A stretch of DNA of 64,000 nucleotides from Adiantum capillus-veneris (taxonomy: Eukaryota > Streptophyta > Polypodiopsida > Polypodiales > Pteridaceae). The position numbers were made by a program, and so were the translations under genes. This document shows, one piece after another, positions 1 to 12,198 of this stretch (within the stretch, counting starts at the first letter, position 1; each line of letters starts with the position of its first letter). The notes beneath the pieces are model-generated. The model ran no database searches, was not told the DNA's origin, and was given only the letters and a program-made list of their open reading frames with translations. The stretch covers positions 152,281,592-152,345,591 of the forward strand of contig CM043943.1 in assembly GCA_014529385.2 (NCBI GenBank), read 5' to 3'.

Positions 1-1498
1 TCTTACCAAAAACTCATACGTTAACATATAAAAACTTGACCAACTCTGCAAACATTACACTTTTAATAGCAATTTTCACATAATAGTAGTTTTAACATCA
101 CCCTTTTAATAGTTTTTTTCACATGATTGGGTCCGCATTTAGAATGCCTCCCCTCTCTTAATTGGAGTCTTATGAAACAAGAGTGTGTGATCTAAGTAGT
201 GTTGTGCTTGTTTTGGGAAACTATGTCTATGCATAGCCCAAAATAATTCTACCATGCTTTTGTTGCAATTGGAAATAGTATGTTGTGCAAGAGGAGGGTC
301 TTGAGTGGATTGCCCAAGGGTTTTTGATGCTCTGGTGTCCTGCATTTGTATTCTCTTGGATAGAAGATTCTGTAGTAGTTGAGCAAATTCTTTGATAGTT
401 GGATTAGAACAACCATCATGGTTTTGTTAATGAATTGGATGTTTGCCTTGCTTGGTGATGCTTTGGCTATTGAGGCTTTGATACCCACGTATGATTTATA
501 AATTAATAATGTGATCTTTGGCTAATGGTTCAATATACAAACCCATTTGGTTTCAAGTGGTGGTACTTTTTTCTTATTCCTCCTTTGATAAGATGGGGTC
601 TTGGGTTTATATGTGGCCTGTTTGTGGTTGGGATGAAGTTCTTTTCGTATTTAAATTTGTTTAGTATTTCCTTGCATCTAAGCCTCTGGTATTCAATATT
701 GCATAGTTATTTGCATGCATGTTTGATGAGGGTAAATCTTATGGGCATACATTGAGATGTGGACCCCTTTGTAGTGTAGGTGTTTTGCTTTCACATGATT
801 TTGCTCACTTAGAAGCTCATAGTTTATCTTTTCACTCCTCTTTACTATAGGCAAATGATAGTTTTGGTTTTCCATGGTTAATTAAGAAGGAGTTCCAAGA
901 CCTTAGTGTCCCAATCCTAGATTTTCTTTTATGTCCTCATCCAAGGAAATCCCAATACAATGTCTCCGCTCATATGCTTTTTGCAATGTAGATAAAAGGG
1001 TGCAGGCAAGGAAACCCATGCACCAATAGGTTGAGTCTAATCATCCTTAAAGTTGGAGTGAATTCTTGTGACAAGACTTCACTTTGGCTTGACAATACTC
1101 CAAGGATTGTGTAGTGGCCAACTTGTAAGTGGAGTAGCTAACAACATCAACCATAGTAGTATGTGCATTTGGTAAGGCATGAACCTAGACCCCATTTTTT
1201 TGTTGGTACCACTATTATCCTCATGTCAAGTCCATCTAGCCATTCATCATCTATCTTTTTCATCTTTCACTAGGGCTTGAGTGAGCCATAGAGCTTATAT
1301 CTACAATGCACTGATTGGCATTGGTTCCCGGGTTGGTTGCATTGCCACTTTTCTATTCAATACATTGATGCAAGATTCTTCTTGAGCTTCATCAATGACG
1401 TGTTGGTGCTTGATCTTGAATTATTTTGTTAATTCCATCCTTTCTAGAAATTTATTGGTTAACGGAGCATTATATTTACGTAAACAAAAACCACCACT
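1..1498. other. Unassigned AT-rich intergenic DNA
   Basis: I see no supported gene here. Short open frames on both strands lack recognisable motifs. On the minus strand it lies just downstream of the family F relic at 1499-3560, so it could hold decayed reverse transcriptase sequence, but I could not match it to the RT of the better copy F1. Confidence 0.5.
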
Positions 1499-3560
1499 TT
1501 AATTCTCCATTACTTCTCCATCTAAAGTGACCAAATTTGACAAATCCACTAGGTGAAACACTTTCCTTTGATCCTCCAAGGTATACTTCTTATATTGGGA
1601 TGGAACACTCATTGCCTTACTATCCTTATCACTTTTTAACTCCATTTTGGTGATCCATACCTCTTTCAAGGCCAATTTCAACTCTTAGTATTTTTCTCTC
1701 CTCTCAGTCCATGTTATAGAGGGCTTTCTTTTCCCTATTTTGTTTTTATTTTGTGCTTTTTTCTTTGCCAGTTTAGGCCATTGGATCAAGATTAAATTCC
1801 CATTCTTTGAAGCTTTAAATTCCCATTCCATACATCTAAATAGGAGTGTCTTTGCTAATCCATGATGTTAGTTTAGTTTCAGTTGAGGTCACATAATCAA
1901 ATTGGGGTTCTCACAACATCCTTGTAATAATGGTCGTTCATGTTTACTCTCGTAACTAATCCTACTTGTTTCACATACAGGTAGTCATTTCCTCAATCTT
2001 GGATTAATTTAACTTGTCACAACCTTGTAAGGATGGTCCTTCATGTTTACTCTCGTAACTAATCCCACTTGTTTCACATATAGGTAGTCATTTCATCCAT
2101 GTTGAATTGATTTAACTTGTCTCATAAATGTTCATATAAGATTGATTTCATAGTTCAGGTTCTTTCCAAAATCTAAAATGGAAAAAATATGTTGCCAGTC
2201 AATCCCACAAGAGTTGACGATGAGTTCTTTTAATAACCTTGCTAGGTGTTCAATGTGATCATATTCTAGCTGTAATTTCACTCTTGATTATCTTATTGTA
2301 GGTTTACCCCAAGCTTCCTATGCAACTTTGGTAGCTATGGCAGTGCTAGCCCCAATTTCCAATATTGCCATGGTTAAGTTTGATGTTGTTATATTCCATA
2401 AGAAGTGTTGTATTCCATTCATTTCCTTTGCAATAGTCTCCTACCTTGTTCATTGGAACCGATCTAACAATTTTATTTCTCAAGATTCTTCTTATTTCAA
2501 CTCTATCTTTTTCCTTTGTTAATTTTGTGATTCCCACTTTTTCCAATGTGCTTGCAACTCCTTCCATAATTATGGTCTCCTCTTTAATAATTTACCTAAG
2601 GTGATGGTACATTGGATGGATGTTGATATTATTGATTGAAGATTACCCACTTCTAGAGTTAACTTTGCTTGACTCAACTTGGTGGTTGTACACATCAAGG
2701 ATATTTCTATGTTTTGACCTTGATACAAGGGTAGAGTTTTGAATGTTGGTGCTTTAGAAAGGCTTGATTTTTCAAATACCCAATCTCCAAACAAATATTT
2801 CCTGTCCAATTCCATAAGTGGATCTTATAGACATACTTCTTCAATTGAAGGTGAATTCAAAGTTTGGCTTCCATTGTTATCCTCTCTCACTTTCTCCCAT
2901 AGGTGTTCCAATCAAAATTCCTTCACTAGGGGATTCCTTCTAACCCTTCTTTGCTATCTAGTACTACATTTCTAGGCTTCTCATATTCCACATAAGAGTC
3001 CCTTGGTTCTTTATTGTCTATCATCTCAGTTGGCTTAGATTTTGTTTTGAGTTCTCTTGTCGGGTTTGCGATGAAATCAAATTTTGGTTTTTGTGCTTCA
3101 AAACTTTTTAATGTGATTCTTACAAGATTTTAATAGGCTTCCAATTTTGTTGCTTCCATATCAAGGGTTGGATGATTATTCCATTTGATTTTTATGATTT
3201 GACCGGCTTTAAATTTTTCTTGGAATGCTTCCAATTCTCCATTGATGGGCTCATAGATTTTTTAGCCACAAGTACTGACACGCCTCATTTTTGTTTTGGT
3301 TCCTTGAACTCCATCAAAGCTGCTTTTGGTCTTTCTTGGATCAATTTTTGAATTTTTCCTCAATCTCTCTTTTTTTATTTTGTTTTGTAATCTCACAAGG
3401 TTGATGCCTTCTTCTCTTGGAATATCGAGAGGCTTTCTTACTGCCTTCCAGCCTCTTTTTTCCTTTTAGGCTTGTGCCATCACAACTACTTTGATTAGAA
3501 CAAGGAATAGAACTGTTGGTTTGCTATTAGAGGAGATAACTTGCAAGATGTTGACTATGT
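1499..3560 (-). pseudogene. Decayed Ty3/gypsy protease-spacer region, family F copy 2 (F2)
   Basis: Several minus-strand fragments match, in order, the stretch 43990-46380 of element F1. The fragment at 1499-1681 contains a PSQYKKYTLEDQ-like peptide matching PSHYKKYTLQDQ of F1. The one at 2346-2567 contains VPMNKVGDY, and the one at 2570-2815 contains STSIQCTITLGKLL, matching STPIQCTLTLGELL of F1. The active-site stretch of the aspartic protease, AILDSGAS in F1, is scrambled here by a frameshift (GNIGNWG). The copy has many stops and frameshifts, lacks recognisable RT, and its edges are approximate. It is a dead fragment. Homology to F1 is seen directly; assignment to Ty3/gypsy rests on F1. 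Confidence 0.7.
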
Positions 3561-4623
3561 TTATTGCCATTTTTGTTCTCTTCTGGTGCTCGTATCTCTA
3601 CTTCATGGAAACAGAGTAGGGTGTCATTAACGGAACTTGAGAATAAAGGAAGGACATCTATCAAGTCGCCCCAATCTTTCAGGGTTAGTGACCTCACATT
3701 TGATGTACGTAATCTAAAGGTACCCACTGATACTCCAATGAGGCACTTGGTTATATTTGACTAACACTAGTTTGGTAACCTAATAGGACATAAAAGTTTC
3801 CTTTTAGGGTTTTGGAAAAAATTCCAAAACCATAGTAAATCCACTCATTTTGAAAAATCCTTTCGTGAGATTATAGTTCAAGGACTACTTTATATGGCTA
3901 AAATGAGAAACTTGTAAAATTTCTCAACAAGCCTCCAAAGTTGATGGACCTTGCCCAAAATAGCCATTTCTTACGGTTGATTACATATAAATAAGAGTGG
4001 GTATTTTTATAGGATATGAGATAAAATGCCCCGTTAACTTCAAAGGGTTTATGATCAAAATATATGGTTGCTTTTGCCTCACTATTTTTTTGGGGGCAAA
4101 AAAATAGGTACAAAAAAGTTGCTTTTTTGCCATTCTACGAACCTATCATCAAAGTTTCTATAGGCACGCTCAATACTGATACTATTTACATGTTTTTTTA
4201 TTTTCCTTTGGGCCTTTAGATTCAAAAGGAGCCATAGAGCATGTCAAAAGAATAATGGATCTCTTCCTAAGTGGAACCTTGGGGACAATGATGAAGTTCT
4301 AAATACATCAAACATGAAAAAATTGGGTTTAGCATTATGACCTCTAGAATCCATAGAAACTACTCAATGTCTAGCCAAATTTGTAGCTTATGATTAGATA
4401 TGGTTACTACCTTAAAAAAACACACAATTGGCCTAAGAAACTATAAATATTGAGAAAGCTATACTTGCTACACTAAAATGTCTCGTATTCTTCAGCAATC
4501 AAAAAACTCAACCATCATCGTATACTATGCTATATAGCATATTAGGTCCCCAAAAACTCAAGGAAGATTAGATTTATGTTATACATGACACTTACACAAT
4601 AAAAATTGCATTTGGATATCAAG
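3561..4623. other. Unassigned flank upstream of element A
   Basis: About 1 kb of AT-rich DNA between relic F2 and the 5' LTR of element A. I see no coding signal above chance. I compared its last bases with the sequence after the 3' LTR of A and found no clear target-site duplication. Confidence 0.5.
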
Positions 4624-6377
4624 TGTCATAATAATCAATATCTAATTCTCCTAAATGATTTTCTCATGTTAAACTGATCATTTAATATGGGGAAGTGCAA
4701 GGGGAGAAAAAGCTAGAATATTGCTTAAGCTAGCAAACCGGCCACAGTAGGGATCCAAAGGAGGGAAAATAGGGATCCAAAGGGGGGGCCATCTGCAAAA
4801 GAGCCATGTGAAACAATGGGCTAAAAAGACCCTAAGGTTCAGCCCATTAAGACTTCCAAAAGCTAAGGTTCCAAAATTCAACAGTTATGTCCAAAGGTCA
4901 ACCTTAAGGAATTGGATGCTTTGTGTGTGACCAAAAAAGTCTTGCATATCCCTACATAGGAGGGGGCGAGCTTAGCAAGTAGGGGATGAGAGAGAAAGCC
5001 ACACACACACACACACAAGCCCCCTTTACACAAAGGGAATGAAGGACACATGTCAGATGCCTAAGCTAGTTGCTCCCAAAGTGTGCTCAATTCCTATTGG
5101 ATGACCCTTGAAGTGGACCAATGAGAATTAGGCTAGAGTAAATTTAGACTACTTAATTTTAAAACACTTAATAAAAAGAACGAATGAAAATTAAGTCTCC
5201 TGGATGATTATTGGACAGCCCGTGAAGGGGTCCAATAGGAATTGAGCAGCTCAATGGGCTACTTAATTCCTATTGTTCAGAATGGGGAAAGGTCCAATGG
5301 GGATTCAATTCATTTAAATCAATTAACTTTAATTGATTAAGCTCTCACAAAAGGGGAAAGGGGGAAACATGTCAGAAGGCTATCACTTATGCTACTTAAT
5401 AGCCATTGGCTGGGGAGGTCCAATGGGGGAAAAGCAAGAGCAAATAGCAAGAGGGCTCTCCCAAGAGAGAGAGGGGGCTGTTTTTTGCAAGGCATTATCA
5501 CACACACACTCACACAATCTCATGTGTGAAGAAAGAGAAGACTATCTCTTCCCAAGCTTTAATGGAGAGCTCATCACCTACTCCAAGCTTGTGAGATAGA
5601 AGCCTACATCGACACACTCTTGGCATGTGGATGCAAATCCAACCAAGAGACAAGATTCAATGCATACTCATCTCCTCTACTATGCTAATTACTAAGCTAA
5701 GCTATGCTAATTACTAAGCTAAGCTATGCTAATATGAGTGATTATGTGAGGAGATGTACATCTTTCTCGTAAGATACTCCTTCTTCCTCTCAATCTACTC
5801 TCATACCCTGCTAGCTCTCACCATCTTCGAAGGTGTGTGAGGTCTTGGGTCTGAGAATGGGGATAATTAAAGTTGTGTTTGCTAAGTGTTTTTCTTAGTG
5901 CATGAACCTTTCATCTTCATTGCACTAGCTAGTCTTGAAGGAACACAAAGAACTGTATTGTACAATGTCTCTCTTGATGGGAGAAACCATAATACAAAGC
6001 CTTTTGGAGAGGGGACCGACTCCATGCAAATCCGGTCCTCAACTGTTGTCAATAGCTTAATTTCTCTCTCTTTTGAAAGTATTGTTGATGCTATCTAACT
6101 AGGTGTTATGATTTTTGTTGCTCTCTCCACCCAAGCATTCTTGTAATTCTCATTAGGAATCTATTCTAATGAAATGCCCACTATGTTCATGCTAATTTTC
6201 GCTACTGTAGTGCGCCTGCCTTTGTGCAGTTAACGGGGCATCACCATCGAGAGCTATGGTCTTAATAGTGGAGTCCTACGGGGCTTGCCTACGACTTAAC
6301 CACTATTGAGCTATTAGAAGCTTGACAGAAGCCGGTGCTGTTTTGGTGTTGAAAGACCCTCTCTTCTATTCCTTGCA
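4624..6377 (+). repeat. 5' LTR of element A
   Basis: Starts with TG at 4624 and matches the 3' copy at 11785-13369 throughout up to 6205. The proposed end at 6377 is the CA just before a primer-binding site at 6383; the last ~172 bp have no counterpart in the 3' LTR. It carries a short (CA)n tract near 5002 (longer in the 3' LTR) and a 24-bp tandem duplication near 5681-5735 (AATTACTAAGCTAAGCTATG type) present once in the 3' LTR. If the LTR instead ends at 6205, the PBS would be offset by an unusual ~175 bp. Confidence 0.8.
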
Positions 6378-6382
6378 ATTAA

Positions 6383-6394
6383 TGGTATTCGAGC
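6383..6394 (+). other. Primer-binding site of element A (initiator tRNA-Met type)
   Basis: TGGTATTCGAGC matches 10 of 12 positions of the canonical plant PBS TGGTATCAGAGC, complementary to the 3' end of initiator tRNA-Met. It lies 5 nt after a CA dinucleotide, the expected spacing for an LTR end. This would prime minus-strand DNA synthesis. Confidence 0.65.
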
Positions 6395-6488
6395 CACGGG
6401 TACAGTAGCTTGAGTGCTTTGTCTAAAGGGGTAAAGAGGAGTAGCAACTAGGGCTTGAAGTGCCAAAGTACACCTAAAAGTTGTTAGA

Positions 6489-7768
6489 ATGGCTGACAAT
6501 AGTAAAGAAAGTGAAATTAATGTTGATAACTTTGATTTTGCTAACGAGCAAGCTACTAATGATGCTCCGATGCTTGTTAACTATCTTGTTTCTAGGCTTC
6601 AACAAGCCATGGGCAATCCATCTCTCCAAAGCGAAGTGCAACGGTAGCTCCGTGCTCACGGGATTCTCCAAGCTCATCACCTTGACGAGAGAACACCTAG
6701 GAAGCCTCCTTGTGAGACTCCCAAAAGAGGTCTCTCTCCGATTCGGGAAGAAGAAGAGAATCCGTACGAAGGGCTCAAGAATTTACTTCTTGATGATGCA
6801 TCTCCTTCCCAAAGGAGAACTCAAGAGCCTCCACCGAAGGAACGAGAAAGAAGCGAGTCTCCCACCACCTCGGCGGAGATGGCTCCACGAAGACGGCGGG
6901 CTAAACGCTCTCCATCACCACCAAAGCGGAGAAGACCATCACACTCTTCTCCACTCCATATCTCAAAGAGGGATGATAAAGAGCAAGAGAAGAAAAAGGC
7001 GAGAAAGAGGACACCCTCTTGTCCATCTTCTTCATCCTCTTCCTCTTATGAAAGTGACGGTAAAGACGACGAAGATCAAGACAAGAAAAAGGCGAGAAAG
7101 AGGTCACCCTCTTCTCCAACTTCTTCAAATTCTTCACCTTCTGAAGAAAGTGATGGTGCAACCTTTGAACCATCAAAAAGAAGAGGCCATAGGAAATCCT
7201 ATGCCGCATGGAAGAGGTCATCCAAGCTGAAGAAGTTCAAAGAGGGAGGGAAGAGCATCTCTTTCTTAGCTATGATGGCACCTTTGGTGCTACGAACAAA
7301 GTCTTGGCCTTTATCCAGCAATTCGATGCGGCGTTTGGAGATGAGGGCTTCACGGAGTCCTCTAAGCTACGCCGTGTAGCTATGCACTTTCAAAAATCCG
7401 CCAGGCAATGGTGGTCTAACCTACGAGCCAACGCTGAAGCTCCACGAACATGGAAAGCTTTAAGAGCTTCCATTATGAAGCAGTTTTTGGCCACCGATGC
7501 CAAAGACAAAGTACTCACCGAATGGCGAAGCTTAAAGCTCTCTCCCTATGAATCCATCCACAAATATTTAGACAAGTTTTGGGACCTACAACTCAAAGCC
7601 ACTATCTTCAAAAAGTTGGATTTTGGAGAGCAAAAGCAACAATTTTGTGCGGGCTTAACCGAAGAAATGGCGGAGTATGTCAACTCCCAAAGGCCACGCG
7701 TGTACCATATCGGCGGTAATACACCATACTATGGTGGCCTCATGAATCAATTTCCAAATGGGGGCTAA
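6489..7768 (+). pseudogene. gag: gag of element A (broken)
   Basis: The chosen start is ATG 6489, opening MADNSKESEINVDNF. That frame meets an in-frame TAG at 6645, continues through a long Arg/Lys/Ser-rich basic segment (6879-7230) with clusters of KKKARKR and poly-Ser, then shifts frame near 7255-7275. The following 7208-7768 frame holds the conserved capsid-like Retrotrans_gag region, with AFIQQFDAAFG, the ARQWWSNLRA core and ECRSLKLSP-type helix (here EWRSLKLSP). A second frameshift (about 7695-7760) and a TGA at 7743 separate it from the zinc knuckle. Gag would assemble virus-like particles in the cytoplasm. The basic, RS-like N-terminal extension is unusual. Breaks make it non-functional. 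Confidence 0.85.
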
Positions 7769-10700
7769 AATAAATAATAAGCCTCCGGAAAACAAGGGTT
7801 CCAATGAGCCTAAGGGGAAGGACAATGTCCAAAAGTCTCCTAAGGGCAACTCCAGCAAAGCTAAAGAGAAGGGAGTTTACAAAGGTAAGAACAAACTTTC
7901 TCCTGAAGAGCTTGAGCGTTATCGCAAGGATAACCGGTGTTTCAAGTGCGGCGAACAAGGATATGTGTACCGCGCTTGTCCCCAAAAGAACAACCGCCAA
8001 GATCCTCCTAGAGCTTCCTTGGTTGAAATCAAAGAGGAGGAAACTCACCAAACTCATCACAAAGGATCTCCTCTATGCCATGCTTGGGGAAAGGTAAGAG
8101 AACATGATGCTTTTATTCTCTTTGACCCTAGTTCTACTCACAATTTTATATCTATAGAGTTGGCCACCAAGCTAGGCATACAATCCTACGAGATGGGAGA
8201 TGTCCTACCTGCAGACAGTTCCTTCAAGGGGCAAGAAGCTTCAGTCACTCCCTTAATCGGGAAATTGAGGCTTCATGTCCAAGGCCATGTGGACAAAGAG
8301 GACTTCTTTATCTCTCCTCTCAAGCATGAGGATGTAATCCTAGGGGCACCATGGTTTGACCGCCTGGCTGCCGATGTTAAATTTCCTGAAAGGAGAATCT
8401 CCTTTAAGTTCAGGGAAAAAGACATGTATATAGATGCTAAGGAAATGGGTAACACTATCCCCATTGTACATACACAAGCTTTCAACAAGTCAATAAAGAG
8501 ATCTATTTCCGTGTACAGGATTTTTGTTAAAGATTTTCAAAATGAACCTAATGGTTTAGCAAAAGAAAATATACACAATCAAAAGGAATTAGAGTTATCC
8601 AATTTTCTCAAGGGGTTTCAAGATGTTTTTATTGACGACATCCCTTGTGAGCTACCTCCAAAACGAGGTAATGATGACCATGCAATTGAACTTCTTCCAG
8701 GAAGTTCACCACCTAAAAAACCTCCTTATAGAGTTTCTCAAGCTCAACAAGAGGAGATTATGCGGCAAGTGCATGCGTTAATTGAGAAGGGCATGGTTAG
8801 GCCTAGCTCATCTCCATTTTGCTCACCTGTGCTATTAGTGCAAAAGAAAGATGGCACATATCGTATGTGTGTCAACTATAGAGCACTAAATAGGATCACT
8901 ATCAAGAATAGGTTTCCCGTTCCACGGGTAGAAGACCTATTTGATAAGCTACAAGGATCGACCTACTTCAGTAGGATTGAGCTAAAAAGTGGCTATCATC
9001 AAATAAGGATAGTTGATCAAGACATTGTAAAGACCGCATTTCGCACCACATTTGGTCTTTACGAATACATTGTCATGCCTTTTGGCTTGACCAATGCACC
9101 AGCCACATTCAACCGCTTGATGGAGAAGCTGTTCAGGCCTCATCGAACCTTCACTGGAGTGTTCTTTGATGATATTATCATCTACTCTAATTCATTAGAT
9201 GAACACAAGCAACACCTCCAGGTAATATTTCAAGTTTTAAGAGAGAATAAACTTTATGTTAATTGAAAGAAAAGTGAATTTTTCTTGCAAGAGATTCAGT
9301 ATTTAGGTCACATTATCTCTCAAGATGGCATCCAAATGGATCCATCAAAGTTAGAGGTAATAAAAGGATGGCCTAAACCAAGGAATCTTTGTGAACTAAG
9401 AAGCTTTATAGGTATATGTGCATACTATAGACGCTTCATAGAAAAGTTCTCACAAATTGCGGTACCATTACATGACCTAACAAAGAAAAGCGTTAGGTAT
9501 ACATGGTTTGCTAAGGAGAACAATGCTTTCGAAAAGCTTATCTCTCAACCTGTGCTTACACTACCGGATCTCTCAAAACCATTTGAGGTCCAATGTGATG
9601 CTTGTGGTGATTGCCTTGGAGCTGTTTTGCTCCAAGAAGGGCACGCCATAGGCTATGAGAGTCGAAGGCTCGACCCTGTTGAGCAAGCTCCAGGCATATA
9701 TGAAAAGGAACTCCTTGCAGTTCTACATGCCTTAGACTTATGGAAGCACTATTTATTGGGGACTCCTTTCATTCAGCGAACGGATCACCAAAGTCTTAAG
9801 TACTTCATGACGCAAACCAAGCTCTCCGAGAAACAAATGAGGTGGGCAAATTTCCTTTCGCAATTTCATTTTCATATTGCTCACATTGCTGGCAAGCATA
9901 ATCAAGTAGCTGATGCACTCTCAAGACGGCCGAGAGTGAATGCGGTTTCCATAGCAACTCACAATGATCTATCTTCAATGATAGATGAGTACGCTATTGA
10001 TCCCGACTTTAGAGATGTGATTTCAGCCCTTGCATTAGGGAAGAAAGAAGAACCATTTACTTTACAAGATGGTTATCTTCTCTATGGCAATAGACTATGT
10101 GTTACTAACTCACTACGTGATAAAGTAATGTATGAATCTCATGCTCTACCTTATGCGGGGCATAGAGGGATTCAGTCTACCTTAAAGGGAATTGAAACAT
10201 ATTTCTATTGGCCTACCATGAAAGTGAGCATACAAGAGTATGTTTCTAAATGTGTGGTATGCCAAAAGACAAAATTTGATAGAGGGAAGCAACTTGGATT
10301 GCTTCAACCCTTGCCAATCCCTAATTCACCATGGGAGAGCATATCCATGGATTTTATCTTTGGATTGCCTAAGTCTATCCATGGGAATACGGGAATATGG
10401 ACGATAGTAGACAGGTTCAATAAACAAGCTCATTTTATAACTGTCAAAAAGACTATCAAAGCCCATCAAATGGCAACCCTCTTCATTTCACAAATTTTCA
10501 AGTACCATGGCTTGCCAATGTCCATAGTGTCGGATACAGATTCTAGAATGACCAGTAATTTCTGGAAGGGTCTCTTTGAGAATTTAGGGACAAGGCTAAA
10601 CTTCTCTTCGGCCTATCATCCACAAACGGATGGCCAAAGTGAAATAGCTAACCTAACCATTCTCGATCTACTAAAAGCCTATGTAACGGAAGTAGATCAA

Positions 10701-11429
10701 AGATCCCAATGGGAGAAGTACTTACCCTTAGTGGAGTATGCTTACAATAACACTGTACATACTTCCACGGAAAAAGCACCTTTCGAGGTAATTAAGGGAA
10801 GATCAAAAAGTCCCTTGCTACTTAAAGTACATGGGAAGATCTTCGTTGCAGATGAGTATAGCCGAGACCTACAAGAATCTTTTCAAAAGATTAAGGATGC
10901 TATCTCTATCTCACAGCAAAGGCAAAAGGCTGCTGATGACAATCACAGAAGAGCCCAAGCCTTTAAAGAAAATGATTGGGTCTTGTTAAAGTTTCCCAAG
11001 GCTCGATTAAGGCACACGACGGGCAAGAATCTTACGGGCCACCAAAAATACTATGCTAAACTAGCAAAAAGGTACTATGGTCCCTTCCAGATTCTTAGGC
11101 CAATCAATGAGATGGCCTATCAACTTAAGTTGCCCAATCATTGGCTCATACACAATGCTTTCCATGTGAGCCTATTAAAGCCTTACAAAGGAGAGTCACC
11201 TGAAGAACCAACTATTGAAGACCCACAGGAGATCGAGGACCAAGAGGAGGTGTTGCAGCCCGAGTCCATTCTCCAACATGAAGACAAGGTACTAAGAGGC
11301 GGTAAAACTATCCGAACATATCTTATTAAGTTTAAGAATTATCCTTTTGAAGATGCTAGATGGATGCAAGGCATACAATTAAAGGATAACCTAAACCTTG
11401 TCAATTCTTACAATGCTTCCCAAGAGTAA
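7758..11429 (+). pseudogene. pol: pol of element A: zinc knuckle, protease, RT, RNase H, integrase, chromodomain
   Basis: Residues of the first frame (7758-9266): knuckle CFKCGEQGYVYRAC at 61-74, with Tyr where the family has His; protease site FDPSSTHNF at 122-130, without the usual Gly; RT with IELKSGYHQ (Glu408, where copy C has Asp) and FFDD at 469-472. A TGA at 9264 interrupts the frame, which resumes in phase. In the second half (counted from 9285): RNase H Asp105, Glu142, Asp167, Asp210; integrase zinc finger His286/His293/Cys323/Cys326; catalytic Asp356, Asp417, Glu453 (DD35E spacing); a GPF-type region at 599; and a chromodomain near 655-705 (YLIKFKNYPFEDARW). A 12-bp in-phase deletion before RNase H is seen against copy C. 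Confidence 0.93.
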
Positions 11430-11784
11430 GCAAATGTACAAAATGTTAAAAATGAACAAAGTTTTTGTCTCGTAAGATTCTCTTTTTCTTTATTGTGCAC
11501 AAAAATGAAGTAGTATGCATGCTTAGATCAAGTTTGCGGAGACGACGTCTCCCAAACACCAAGTAGAGCTTGTCACTCTACTATGGAAGATTGATAGGAC
11601 TAATGTGCAGACATGCTTCCAGCAGCCTCAGGCTCTCAAGCGCCAAATGGACTAGTCATCCATTGTGGAATGATGTCGTAGGGTAACATAGGGATCCTCT
11701 ACCCGCTAAGAAAAGGATTCATGAATATGCTTTATCTTCTCTACACCATAGTCGAGGACGACTATGATTTCAAGAGAGAGGTAA
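11430..11784 (+). other. 3' untranslated region and polypurine tract of element A
   Basis: Non-coding stretch between the pol stop and the 3' LTR. It ends with the purine-rich run CAAGAGAGAGGTAA (11771-11784) immediately before TGTCATAA, the position and composition expected of the plus-strand primer. The same 3' UTR is recognisable in reverse complement at 49579-49850 in copy C. Confidence 0.7.
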
Positions 11785-12160
11785 TGTCATAATAATCAAT
11801 ATCTAATTCTCCTAAATGATTTTCTCATGTTAAACTGATCATTTAATATGGGGAAGTGCCAGGGGAGAAAAAGCTAGAATATTGGTTAAGCTAGCAGACC
11901 GGCCATAGTAGGGATCCAAAGGAGGGAAAATAGGGATCCAACGGGGGGGCCATCTGCAAAAGAGCCATGTGAAACAATGGGCTGAAAAGACCCTAAGGTT
12001 CAGCCCATTAAGACTTCCAAAATGCTAAGGTTCCAAAATTCAAAGGTTATGTCCAAAGGTCAACCTTAAGGAATTGGATGCTTTGTGTGTGACCAAAAAA
12101 GTCTTGCATATCCCTACATAGGAGGGGGCGAGCCTAGCAAGTAGGGGATGAGAGAGAAAG

Positions 12161-12198
<38 letters not shown>

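Noticed and set aside
6383-6394. tRNA gene
   Set aside because: Only the 3'-end complement used as a primer-binding site is present; no cloverleaf is seen nearby. The same holds at 34306 and 62011.
6879-7379. Host SR-protein gene (Arg/Ser-rich frame)
   Set aside because: It lies in frame with and between gag start and capsid domain of element A, so it is the basic part of gag.
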